14,912 bases of DNA. Source: Rhodospirillaceae bacterium UBA6608 (GTDB taxonomy: Bacteria; Pseudomonadota; Alphaproteobacteria; Rhodospirillales_A; Casp-alpha2). This document shows, piece after piece, positions 8,027 to 14,792 of the stretch; positions within the stretch are counted from its first letter, which is position 1; every line of letters starts with the position of its first letter. Under the pieces are notes generated by a model that made no database searches, had not been told where the DNA came from, and was given only the letters and a program-made list of their open reading frames with translations. A program made the translations under genes and the position numbers. Location: the NCBI GenBank assembly GCA_002433335.1, contig DJHY01000128.1:1-14912 (forward strand). Direction: 5' to 3'.

Positions 8027-9058
8027 GTGCGGCGCGCTAAGTTATTCATGTTTTTCAATATGCTGATGCCCCTGATCGCGGCCTGGGCGATAGTTTGGTC
8101 GGGACCGGTCGCGGCCGCGGAAGGGCAGCCGTCCCTGGGCCTGCCGTTGATCTGCGACCCCGGGCGGACCTGTTGGCTTGTCAATTTGGTGGATCATGAC
8201 CCCGGCCCGGGGATGCGCGATTACGCCTGTGGTGAACACGGCTACAACGGTCATACCGGCTCGGACTTCGCGATCCGCGACTATTCCAAGATGGACGACG
8301 GCGTGCCCGTGGTCGCGGCGGCGGCGGGAAAGGTCCTGCGCCTGCGCGACGGCATGCTGGACGGCGACGTGTCGAAGGTCGGCAAGGATGCGGTCGCCGG
8401 CAGAGGCTGCGGCAATTCGGTGGTGATCGGCCATGGCGACGGCTGGGAGACCTTTTATTGCCACCTGCGGCGCGGTTCGCTGACGGTCCGTCCGGGCCAA
8501 CGGGTGGAAAAGGGCGACAAGTTGGGCTTCGTCGGCTCGTCGGGGTTGGCCGAGTTTCCGCATGTGCATCTGGGGGTGCGAAAGGACCGTAAGATCATCG
8601 ATCCGTTCGTCGGCCTGAACCGCACGGCCCACTGCGGGCCCGGGGCGTCGCCCTTGTGGGACAGCCGCACCCTGTCGGCCCTGAAGGAACCGCTGACCGC
8701 ACTGTACGATGCGGGTTTCGCGCCGGTCGAAATCGATGCCGATGCGTTGCGTCGGGGGTTCTACCGCGACACCAAATTGTCGCCGAAGGCGCCGATCTTG
8801 GCGTTTTGGATCGATGCCTATTGGGTGGAAAAAGGCGACGTGCTGACCCTGACCTTCACCGGTCCCGGCGATCGGCAGATCAGCCATAAGTCCTTTACGC
8901 TGGATAAGGGGCAGGCCCGGTACATGCGCTATGTCGGCAAGCGCAAGACCGTCGATTGGCACGCGGGCGCCTACAAAGGTGTCGCAGTGTTGGAGCGAAA
9001 GTCGAAGGGGGGCGCGACGCAGACCTTCCGCATCGAACGCAGCATGGAAATCGAATAA
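8027..9058 (+). CDS. Secreted M23 (LytM-type) metallopeptidase with an extra C-terminal beta domain
   Basis: From the GTG start this is a 343-residue exported protein. The signal peptide covers about residues 1-31 (RRAK, hydrophobic core MLMPLIAAWAIVW, end GPVAAA). The M23 zinc-peptidase fold follows. HTGSD supplies His76 and Asp80, YCHL supplies His146, and HVHL supplies His179 and His181, so all ligands and the catalytic His are present and it should be an active peptidoglycan endopeptidase or similar. Six cysteines in the mature part (43, 49, 68, 128, 145, 203) suggest disulfides in the periplasm. Residues of about 230-343 form a separate domain rich in predicted strands, with AFWIDAYWVEKGD and LTLTFTGPGD. 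I do not recognise this domain; it may bind a partner or wall polymer. The gene is divergent from the hydratase and ends 15 bases from a convergent gene. The peptidase class is sure; the substrate is not. Confidence 0.92.
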   Translation: MRRAKLFMFFNMLMPLIAAWAIVWSGPVAAAEGQPSLGLPLICDPGRTCWLVNLVDHDPGPGMRDYACGEHGYNGHTGSDFAIRDYSKMDDGVPVVAAAAGKVLRLRDGMLDGDVSKVGKDAVAGRGCGNSVVIGHGDGWETFYCHLRRGSLTVRPGQRVEKGDKLGFVGSSGLAEFPHVHLGVRKDRKIIDPFVGLNRTAHCGPGASPLWDSRTLSALKEPLTALYDAGFAPVEIDADALRRGFYRDTKLSPKAPILAFWIDAYWVEKGDVLTLTFTGPGDRQISHKSFTLDKGQARYMRYVGKRKTVDWHAGAYKGVAVLERKSKGGATQTFRIERSMEIE

Positions 9059-9073
9059 GGGCTGTTGCCGCCG

Positions 9074-9544
9074 TCAGGTCAGGGACGGGCGGCGCGAGAC
9101 CAGCTTGGGCGTGGCGCGCAGGGCGCGGCGGATGCCTTGGGCGGCTTCCTCGGTCCGGGTCTGAACTTCGCGCTGGACCCGACGGGCGGCGGTTTCCGAC
9201 GCCTCTGGCTGGGCCTGTGCCGGGGCCTGGGTCGCGAAGTCTTCTTCGCGGAACAGGGCCGCCGCGCGGGTTTTGTCTTCTTCCCGCTCTTCCTGGCGCT
9301 TGGCGATCAGGTTCAGGGTCCGCGTTACCAGGGGGTGGCGGTCGGGCCGCTTGCGCGACTTGAGCATGTGCTCCTTGGCGATCGCCTTCACCATGTTGAC
9401 GATGGTCTGATAGCGGTGATTGGTCTCGCACCAACGGGCATAGGCCGCCACCGTCCAGGGGTTGGCGGGCAGGGGTTTGAGACCTCGCTTCTGGCACCAG
9501 TCCACGAAAAAGGACCATGCGGTGGTGTGGTTCAATCTTGCCAT
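9074..9544 (-). CDS. Small protein resembling an isolated tyrosine-recombinase core-binding domain
   Basis: The 156-residue product starts at the ATG at 9544. Residues of about 5-82 read like the N-terminal SAM-like DNA-binding domain of phage integrases: AWSFFVDWCQKRG (9-21), PLPANPWTVAAYARW (24-38), then YQTIVNMVKAIAKEHM (45-60) and HPLVTRTLNLI (70-80). The catalytic domain with its Arg-His-Arg-Tyr residues is absent. Residues 83-156 form instead a highly charged, probably helical tail (EEREEDKTR, then many Gln, Ala, Glu and Arg) ending ATPKLVSRRPSLT. The reading frame is open and has no frameshift at the point where a catalytic domain would begin, so this is not a fresh truncation. It may be a domesticated DNA-binding protein or an old remnant. 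No Shine-Dalgarno is visible upstream. It lies convergent to the M23 peptidase and divergent from the dehydrogenase. The resemblance is moderately sure; the function is unknown. Confidence 0.55.
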   Translation of the reverse strand: MARLNHTTAWSFFVDWCQKRGLKPLPANPWTVAAYARWCETNHRYQTIVNMVKAIAKEHMLKSRKRPDRHPLVTRTLNLIAKRQEEREEDKTRAAALFREEDFATQAPAQAQPEASETAARRVQREVQTRTEEAAQGIRRALRATPKLVSRRPSLT

Positions 9545-9617
9545 GGGTACTGACCGGCCGTTGTCGTTTTCACTGTCTTACGTCGCGGCGAAAACGCCGC
9601 AAATGTCCAGGCGCGGC

Positions 9618-9645
9618 TTGACCCGCGCCGAAATTCCACTATTCA
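9618..9645 (+). promoter_or_regulatory. Candidate sigma70-type promoter for the dehydrogenase operon
   Basis: TTGACC (9618-9623) and TATTCA (9640-9645) are separated by 16 bases, about 50 bases upstream of the ATG at 9694. The -35 box matches five of six consensus bases and the -10 box three. A 7-base inverted repeat (GGCGCGG at 9610-9616 and CCGCGCC at 9623-9629) straddles the -35 box and could be an operator, although GC-rich repeats are common here. The 150-base gap also serves the divergent orphan-domain gene; no promoter was recognised for it. Confidence 0.4.
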
Positions 9646-9693
9646 AACCCCTAGGGAGTCAATGTCCACGTGAATTATGGAGAAAATTAGACC

Positions 9694-10770
9694 ATGGGTG
9701 AATACCGAATTGCTGCCATTGGTGGCGATGGAATCGGGCCTGAAGTCGTCGAGGCCGGCGTCGAGGTGCTGAAAGCAGTCGCGGAACGCGACGGAGGCTT
9801 CACCCTGAATGTCGAAACCTTCCCTTGGGGCGGCGACTATTACCGCAAACATGGCGTGATGATGCCGGAAGACGGCGTCGAAACGCTGAAGCCGTTCGAC
9901 GCGATTTATTTCGGCTCCGCCGGCGATGCCAATATCCCCGATCACATCACCCTGTGGGGTCTGCGCCTGAAAATCTGCCAGACCCTGGATCAATACGCCA
10001 ACGTCCGCCCATCGCGCCTGCTGCCGGGGATTGAGGGCCCGCTGAAGAATGTCGGCCCCGACGACCTGGACTGGGTCATCGTGCGTGAGAATTCCGAAGG
10101 CGAATACGCCGGTGTCGGCGGCCGTGTCCATACGGGTCTGAACGAAGAAGTCGGTATGGACGTCGCCGTGTTCACCCGCGCCGGGGTCGAGCGTATTCAG
10201 CGCTTCGCCCTGGAACTGGCCCGGTCCCGCCCGCGCAAGAAGCTGACCCTGGTCACCAAGTCGAACGCCCAGCGCCACGGCATGGTTTTCTGGGACGACG
10301 TGTTCGAGGTCGTGCGCAAGGATTACCCCGACGTCGAAACCGACAAGATGCTGGTCGACGCCATGACCACGCGCATGGTGTTGAAGCCGCAGTCGCTGGA
10401 CACCATCGTCGCGACCAACCTGCATGCCGACGTGCTGTCGGACCTTGCGGCGTCGTTGACCGGCTCCCTCGGCATCGCGCCGACCGCCAACCTGCGGCCA
10501 GAGCGCGATTTCCCGTCGATGTTCGAGCCGATCCACGGCTCGGCCTTCGACATCGTGGGCAAGGGCGTCGCCAACCCGATCGGCTGTTTCTGGTCGGGCG
10601 TGATGCTGCTGGAACATCTGGGCGAAGCCACGGCGGCGAAAAGCCTGATGGCGGCGATCGAACGTGTCACCGGGGCGGGCGACGTGATGTCGCCGGACCT
10701 GGGCGGCAGCGCCACCACCCGTCAGGTGACCGATGCGGTTCTGGCCGCGGTGCGGGGCGCCAATGACTGA
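9694..10770 (+). CDS. Tartrate/D-malate-type NAD-dependent decarboxylating dehydrogenase
   Basis: This 358-residue enzyme belongs to the isocitrate/isopropylmalate dehydrogenase superfamily. It most resembles tartrate dehydrogenase (TtuC) and E. coli D-malate dehydrogenase (DmlA). Shared landmarks are GGDGIGPEVV (10-19), FDAIYFGSAGD, the PDHITLWG segment in place of the isopropylmalate-dehydrogenase loop, and RENSEGEYAGVGGR (131-144). The catalytic Tyr138 and Lys189 are present, as are metal-binding Asp222, Asp246 and Asp250 (NLHADVLSDLAA). The C-terminus has the FEPIHGSA nucleotide-binding loop. The predicted reaction is oxidation and decarboxylation of D-malate, tartrate or a related 2-hydroxyacid in the cytoplasm. 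The genuine leuB type is less likely because of the PDHITLWG segment. The start ATG has a GGAGAAAA purine run about 11 bases upstream. Its stop overlaps the start of a ferredoxin gene by 8 bases, an unusual partner for this enzyme. Confidence 0.85.
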   Translation: MGEYRIAAIGGDGIGPEVVEAGVEVLKAVAERDGGFTLNVETFPWGGDYYRKHGVMMPEDGVETLKPFDAIYFGSAGDANIPDHITLWGLRLKICQTLDQYANVRPSRLLPGIEGPLKNVGPDDLDWVIVRENSEGEYAGVGGRVHTGLNEEVGMDVAVFTRAGVERIQRFALELARSRPRKKLTLVTKSNAQRHGMVFWDDVFEVVRKDYPDVETDKMLVDAMTTRMVLKPQSLDTIVATNLHADVLSDLAASLTGSLGIAPTANLRPERDFPSMFEPIHGSAFDIVGKGVANPIGCFWSGVMLLEHLGEATAAKSLMAAIERVTGAGDVMSPDLGGSATTRQVTDAVLAAVRGAND

Positions 10771-11026
10771 GTTCACGGTTGAGTTCCGCCGTTCGGGCGC
10801 CACGGGCACCTGGACCGGCGAACACGAAACGATCCTCGATCTGGCGGAAAGCATGGACTTGGTCATGTGTTTCAGCTGCCGGTCCGGCATCTGCACGACC
10901 TGTCAGTGCCGTATGATCGAGGGCGAAATCGAATACACCAGCGACGGCGTTTACGAGCCGGAGGGCGAAGGAGAAATCCTGATCTGCTGTTCCGTGCCCA
11001 AGGCCAACCTGGTGCTGGATATCTGA
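10763..11026 (+). CDS. Stand-alone plant-type [2Fe-2S] ferredoxin (reductase-domain-like)
   Basis: The 87-residue product starts at the ATG at 10763, inside the end of the dehydrogenase gene (8-base overlap), so it is translationally coupled. The cluster ligands follow the plant-type pattern Cys39-x4-Cys44-x2-Cys47, in SCRSGICTTC, with Cys75 in ILICCS as the fourth. Extra cysteines at 36, 49 and 76 are probably not ligands. The sequence pattern (EFRRSG near the N-terminus, ETILDLAE, ILICCSVPKANLVLDI at the end) is like the C-terminal ferredoxin domain of phthalate-dioxygenase-reductase and PaaE-type reductases, here present on its own. It would carry single electrons in the cytoplasm. Its redox partner is not encoded in the window; the coupled dehydrogenase is NAD-dependent by family and does not need it. 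The cofactor assignment is sure; the role is unknown. Confidence 0.88.
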   Translation: MTEFTVEFRRSGATGTWTGEHETILDLAESMDLVMCFSCRSGICTTCQCRMIEGEIEYTSDGVYEPEGEGEILICCSVPKANLVLDI

Positions 11027-11046
11027 GAATAAGGAGACGGGAAACC

Positions 11047-11262
11047 ATGCAGCTTTCTGAAATCGCCCGCGTGCAGCAGTACCTGCGCAGCACTTTCGAC
11101 AACAACCGCTTCGTCGTGAAGCCGCCCAAGAAAGAAGGCCACCCGGTCGAAGTCTATCTGGGTGAAAACTTCGTCGGCGTGATGCACCGCGACGAAGACG
11201 AAGGCGAAGTGTCCTATTCCCTGCAGATCGCGATCCTCGAAGAGGATCTGCCGCAGGACTAA
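11047..11262 (+). CDS. DUF3126 family small protein
   Basis: This is a 71-residue cytoplasmic protein with no signal peptide. It has the look of DUF3126, a short family largely confined to alphaproteobacteria: MQLSEIARVQQYLRSTF at the start, then VEVYLGENFVGVMHRDEDEGEVSYSLQ and an acidic end (ILEEDLPQD). The ATG at 11047 is preceded by AAGGAG ten bases upstream, a clear ribosome-binding site. It begins 20 bases after the ferredoxin stop, so it is probably in the same operon. The function of the family is not known to me. The many alternating hydrophobic residues suggest a small alpha/beta fold. Confidence 0.75.
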   Translation: MQLSEIARVQQYLRSTFDNNRFVVKPPKKEGHPVEVYLGENFVGVMHRDEDEGEVSYSLQIAILEEDLPQD

Positions 11263-11371
11263 GCGGCGACGTATCCCGGCCGCGTCCGATTTGATTTCGG
11301 GCGTTGGCCTGGGGCGCGGTTCGGCGTAACGTTTGGGAAACGGACCACAGCAATCGGGAGGCCTTCAGGCA

Positions 11372-11692
11372 ATGGCGAGTGACGAACGGGATATCGGCCG
11401 CGCGCGGATGGAAATGCACGGCCTGTTGCGCGACATCAACCGCACAACGATCCATGAGCTGGTGCCCAACGTGTCGGTCAAGGAGCTGACGCCCTATTTC
11501 CAGTTGGTGGCCAAGGCGCGGGGCATGTACATCAAGCGCCTGATCGATCTGGCGCATGGCACGGAAAACCTGCCGTCCGACGAACAGGTCCGCGAATTGA
11601 ACCTGCTGCGTCGCTCCTATGACGAGCTGATCCACGGCGCGCAGATGATCGAAACCGCGATCGAACGCGGCTACATCGACGTCGATAAATAA
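11372..11692 (+). CDS. Conserved-looking helical protein of unknown function
   Basis: I do not recognise this 106-residue protein. The ATG at 11372 has GGGAGG about ten bases upstream; an in-frame ATG at 11333 lacks such a site and would add 13 residues of low complexity. The protein has no signal peptide or membrane segment and no Cys or motif that suggests an enzyme. It reads as several amphipathic helices: RARMEMHGLLRDINRTTIHEL, VKELTPYFQLVAKARGMYIKRLIDL, and a C-terminal ELNLLRRSYDELIHGAQMIETAIE (written in parts, with residues of about 10-30, 33-58 and 71-95). Codon use matches its neighbours, so it is very likely a real gene. It lies 109 bases after the DUF3126 gene and converges with the Lrp-type regulator. 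A structural or protein-protein role is more likely than catalysis. Confidence 0.7.
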   Translation: MASDERDIGRARMEMHGLLRDINRTTIHELVPNVSVKELTPYFQLVAKARGMYIKRLIDLAHGTENLPSDEQVRELNLLRRSYDELIHGAQMIETAIERGYIDVDK

Positions 11693-11726
11693 TCGCTCTT
11701 AACCGCTTTGGCGGCCGGTCGGGGGG

Positions 11727-12200
11727 TTATCCCGCAACCGGCAGGGCCGTGCGGTACACGACCTGTTTCAGGGAAAAGCTGGATTTGATGGCGGCCACGC
11801 CCTTCATCCGCGTCAGCTTGTCCATCAGGAAACGCTCGTAGGCCGATAGGTCCGAGGTGACCACCCGCAACAGATAATCGGCGTCGCCGGTCATCAGATA
11901 GCATTCCATGACCTCGGGCCAGGATCGGATCTTAGCCTCGAATTCCTCGAGCGCCTTTTCCACCTGACGTTCCAGCGTGACGTTGATGAAGATCGACACC
12001 GGCAGGCCCACGGCCTGTTGATCGACCAGGGTGACGTAGTCGCGGATCACGCCCGCGTCCTCCAGCCGCTTGACCCGCCGCAGGCAGGGCGATGCCGACA
12101 GGCCGACTTCGTCGGCCAGGTCGACGTTGCGCATGCGGGCGTTGGTCTGAATGGCCGTCAGGATGCGGCGGTCGATGGCGTCCAGCTCGATTTCAGGCAT
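11727..12200 (-). CDS. Lrp/AsnC family transcriptional regulator
   Basis: The 157-residue product has the full two-domain architecture of the family. An N-terminal winged helix-turn-helix (about residues 4-60) has LDAIDRRILTAIQ, LADEVGLSASPCLRRVKRLE as the helix-turn-helix, and AGVI. A C-terminal RAM ligand-binding domain (about 65-145) has VEKALEEFEAKIRSWPEV and the characteristic LMTGDADYLLRVV. Such proteins bind amino acids or related ligands and form octamers that bend DNA. The ATG at 12200 has GGTGA just upstream. The gene is divergent from the E1-like gene, with 149 bases between the starts that contain two overlapping inverted repeats, so it most likely controls that gene and itself. 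The amino-acid ligand cannot be told from the sequence. Confidence 0.95.
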   Translation of the reverse strand: MPEIELDAIDRRILTAIQTNARMRNVDLADEVGLSASPCLRRVKRLEDAGVIRDYVTLVDQQAVGLPVSIFINVTLERQVEKALEEFEAKIRSWPEVMECYLMTGDADYLLRVVTSDLSAYERFLMDKLTRMKGVAAIKSSFSLKQVVYRTALPVAG

Positions 12201-12229
12201 TTTTCACCAATTCCAGTGCGAAAACGTGA

Positions 12230-12259
12230 TCAGAATTGCGTCATTATTAATTCTGACGC
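12230..12259. promoter_or_regulatory. Two overlapping inverted repeats, candidate operator of the Lrp-type regulator
   Basis: TCAGAATT (12230-12237) and AATTCTGA (12249-12256) form a perfect 8-base inverted repeat with an 11-base spacer. A second perfect repeat, GCGTCA (12238-12243) and TGACGC (12254-12259), has a 10-base spacer and overlaps it. The centre, ATTATTAAT, is the most AT-rich part of the intergenic region. It lies 30-60 bases upstream of the regulator start and about 91-120 bases upstream of the E1-like start. Symmetric half-sites around an AT-rich centre are typical of Lrp/AsnC binding. The link to this regulator is inferred from position. Confidence 0.5.
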
Positions 12260-12349
12260 CTCAGATCGCAAGTACATGCCAGTGAAATCGGTCTAGGATT
12301 GCGCCAAATAGCGCCTCGACGCGCCTTTCCGCCTTTTTCGGAGATACCA

Positions 12350-14707
12350 ATGTCGCCCCTGGATACGCCCAACCACCTGATGATCGAGCCCAATCCCCGT
12401 TTCGCGCCCGACCGCGCCACCTTGGAAAACCTGTCGGATTTGCAGAAACGTATTCTGTGGCTGTCGACCTGGACCATCCATCACGCCAACCACATCCGCG
12501 CCAAGGGCGAGGTCAAGGTCGGCGGGCACCAGGCGTCCTGCGCGTCCTCGGCGGCGTTGATGACGGCGTTGTATTTCCATGCCCTGCGCCCGCAGGATCG
12601 GGTCGCGGTCAAGCCGCACGCCAGCCCGGTGTTCCATGCCATCCAATACCTGATGGGCAATCAGACGCGCGACAACCTGGAAAACTTCCGCGGTCTGGGC
12701 GGGGCGCAGAGCTATCCGTCGCGGACCAAGGACGCCGACGACGTCGATTTCTCGACCGGCTCGGTCGGCCTGGGCCCGGCCATGACGATGTTCGCCTCGC
12801 TGACGCAGGATTACACCCGCCGCCATTTCGACCCGATCCAGACCAAGGAGCCGGGCCGCATGATCGCCCTGGTCGGTGATGCGGAAATGGACGAAGGCAA
12901 CATGTACGAAGCCATCCTGGAAGGATGGAAGCACAACCTGCGCAATTGCTGGTGGATCATCGACTACAACCGGCAAAGCCTGGACGGCGTGGTCAACGAC
13001 AAGCTGTTCCGCCTGATCGACCGCCTGTTCCGCGCCGCCGGTTGGCGCGTGGTCATCATGAAGTACGGCAAGCTGATGCGCGACGCCTTCAAAAAGCCGG
13101 GCGGCAAGACGCTGAAGCGCTGGATCAACGATTGCCCGAACGACATGTACGCGGCCCTGACGTTCCAGGGCGGGGCGGCCTGGCGCGATCACCTGACCGC
13201 CGACATCGGCAACGAGCCGGGTGTGCCGGAACTGCTGGCGACCTATACCGATGACGAGCTGCAGGATCTGATGTCCAACCTGGGCGGCCACTGCCTGCAG
13301 ACCATCTGCGAGGCCTTCGCCTCGGCCGATGACGACGTGCCGACCTGCTTCCTGGCCTATACCATCAAGGGCTGGGGCCTGCCGCTGGCCGGGCACAAGG
13401 ACAACCACGCGGGCATCTTGACCCCCGATCAATTGAAGGGCTTCCGCCGCGATCAGGGCATTCCCGAAGGCAGCGAATGGGACCTGTTCGCGGGCATGGA
13501 AGATCGCGCCGACGCGCTGCGCGACTTCATCGCCAGGACCCCGTTCATGGCCGACGGCGGCAAACCCCGCCGCCATGCCGCCCCGACCGTGCCGGTGCCG
13601 GAAGCCCTGGCCACGGTGCCGACGGGCAAGGGCTCGACCCAGGAAGCCTTCGGCAAGATCCTGTTCGAACTGGCGGCGTCCGACCACAAGCTGGCCGACC
13701 GTATCGTCACGACCTCGCCGGACGTGACCGTGTCGACCAACCTGGGCCCCTGGGTCAACCGCCGGGGCATCTTCGCCGTCGACGAAAAAGAAGACACCTT
13801 CCGCAAGGTCAATGTGCCCTCGGTCCAGAAATGGGGCGCCAACGACGAAGGCCAGCACCTGGAACTGGGCATTGCTGAGAACAACCTGTTCCTGGCGCTG
13901 TCGGCCCTGGGCCTGAGCCACGATCTGTTCGGCGAACGCCTGTTGCCGATCGGCACGCTCTACGATCCGTTCATTCAGCGCGGCCTGGATGCGCTGAACT
14001 ACGCCTGTTATCAGGACGCCCGCTTCATGGTCGTGGCCACGCCGTCGGGCGTGACCCTGGCCCCCGAAGGCGGCGCGCATCAGTCCATCGCCACGCCGAT
14101 GATCGGCATGGGCCAGCCGGGCTTGGCTTATTTCGAGCCGACCTACGCGGACGAACTGCACGCCATCATGCGTTGGGGGTTCGAGCACATGCAGGCCAAG
14201 GACGGCGGCTCGCTCTACCTGCGCCTGTCGACCCGCCCGATGGAGCAGATCGAGCGCAAGATGGACGCCAAGCTGACCGAGGCGGTGATCGCCGGGGGCT
14301 ATTGGCTGAAAAAGCCGGACAGCCCCGATGCGGGCGCCATCGTTTATACCGGCGTGCTGGCTCCCGAAGCCATGGCCGCCGCCGAGGCCCTGTCGAAAAA
14401 GACCCGGGGCAAGGCCGGCGGGCCGGGCGTGCTGGCCGTGACCTCACCGGATCGGCTGTATTCCGATTGGCGCAAGAACGGTGCGAAAAGCCATGCCGCC
14501 AAGCTGTTGGCCGCGATTAACCCGGGGACCAAGCTGGTCACCGCGCTGGACGGCCATCCGGCCACTCTGTCCTGGCTGGGCGGGGTCAAGGGCAACCTGG
14601 TGCAGGCCCTGGGCGTGGAAAAATTCGGCCAATGCGGCACCGTCGCCGACGTCTACCGCGAATACGGTTTGGACATCGACGCGATGATTGCCGCTTATCG
14701 CGCATAA
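12350..14707 (+). CDS. Thiamine-diphosphate enzyme of the homodimeric 2-oxoacid dehydrogenase E1 / transketolase class (MdeB-like)
   Basis: This 785-residue single-chain ThDP enzyme resembles the homodimeric E1 of pyruvate dehydrogenase (AceE, about 890 residues) but is shorter. The ThDP/Mg site is GDAEMDEG (176-183) followed by Asn207 in DYNRQSLDG; AceE has GDGEMDE and NLQRLDG in these places. VGGHQASCASS (57-67) and KPHASPVFHAIQYL are further E1/transketolase segments. Glu510 in LGIAENN is the candidate cofactor-activating glutamate. The C-terminal third is the transketolase-type domain. The nearest case I know is MdeB of Pseudomonas putida, an E1 homologue linked to 2-oxobutyrate from methionine breakdown and also paired with an Lrp-type regulator. 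An E2 or lipoyl partner is not in the window. The ATG at 12350 has GGAG six bases upstream; an upstream ATG (12299) has none. The enzyme class is sure; the substrate is open, with branched or short-chain 2-oxoacids possible. Confidence 0.88.
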   Translation: MSPLDTPNHLMIEPNPRFAPDRATLENLSDLQKRILWLSTWTIHHANHIRAKGEVKVGGHQASCASSAALMTALYFHALRPQDRVAVKPHASPVFHAIQYLMGNQTRDNLENFRGLGGAQSYPSRTKDADDVDFSTGSVGLGPAMTMFASLTQDYTRRHFDPIQTKEPGRMIALVGDAEMDEGNMYEAILEGWKHNLRNCWWIIDYNRQSLDGVVNDKLFRLIDRLFRAAGWRVVIMKYGKLMRDAFKKPGGKTLKRWINDCPNDMYAALTFQGGAAWRDHLTADIGNEPGVPELLATYTDDELQDLMSNLGGHCLQTICEAFASADDDVPTCFLAYTIKGWGLPLAGHKDNHAGILTPDQLKGFRRDQGIPEGSEWDLFAGMEDRADALRDFIARTPFMADGGKPRRHAAPTVPVPEALATVPTGKGSTQEAFGKILFELAASDHKLADRIVTTSPDVTVSTNLGPWVNRRGIFAVDEKEDTFRKVNVPSVQKWGANDEGQHLELGIAENNLFLALSALGLSHDLFGERLLPIGTLYDPFIQRGLDALNYACYQDARFMVVATPSGVTLAPEGGAHQSIATPMIGMGQPGLAYFEPTYADELHAIMRWGFEHMQAKDGGSLYLRLSTRPMEQIERKMDAKLTEAVIAGGYWLKKPDSPDAGAIVYTGVLAPEAMAAAEALSKKTRGKAGGPGVLAVTSPDRLYSDWRKNGAKSHAAKLLAAINPGTKLVTALDGHPATLSWLGGVKGNLVQALGVEKFGQCGTVADVYREYGLDIDAMIAAYRA

Positions 14708-14747
14708 TCGGTTGTCCGATCGCGCCGGACAGTGATATGAAAGCGCC

Positions 14748-14787
14748 CCTGCCGGTTGCTCGTCCGAGCGACCGGCAGGTCTTTGAT
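14748..14787 (+). terminator. Rho-independent-type terminator of the E1-like gene
   Basis: A long hairpin has left arm 14748-14761 and right arm 14766-14779, with a 4-base GTCC loop. Thirteen of the pairs are Watson-Crick and one is a T-G wobble in the RNA. TCTTTGAT follows as a modest T-tract. It begins 40 bases after the stop of the E1-like gene and ends just before the tRNA, so it would separate their transcripts. Confidence 0.8.
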
Positions 14788-14792
14788 GATGT

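Noticed and set aside
9065..9553. Plus-strand frame of 162 codons over the orphan-domain gene
   Set aside because: The minus frame shows a recombinase-like domain pattern and plausible helices, whereas this one is Gly-rich and structureless.
9643..10896. Minus-strand frame of 417 codons opposite the dehydrogenase
   Set aside because: It is the shadow of the dehydrogenase and ferredoxin genes, whose motifs are clear on the plus strand.
11693..11750. Possible bidirectional terminator between the helical protein gene and the Lrp-type gene (CCGGT/ACCGG)
   Set aside because: Only five base pairs with a long unpaired middle, lying partly inside the regulator gene, and no T-run.
12293..14188. Long minus-strand open frame of 631 codons opposite the E1-like gene
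   Set aside because: Same strand-shadow effect. The plus frame carries ThDP motifs and a good ribosome-binding site; this one has only low-complexity Arg/Gln/Gly/His sequence.
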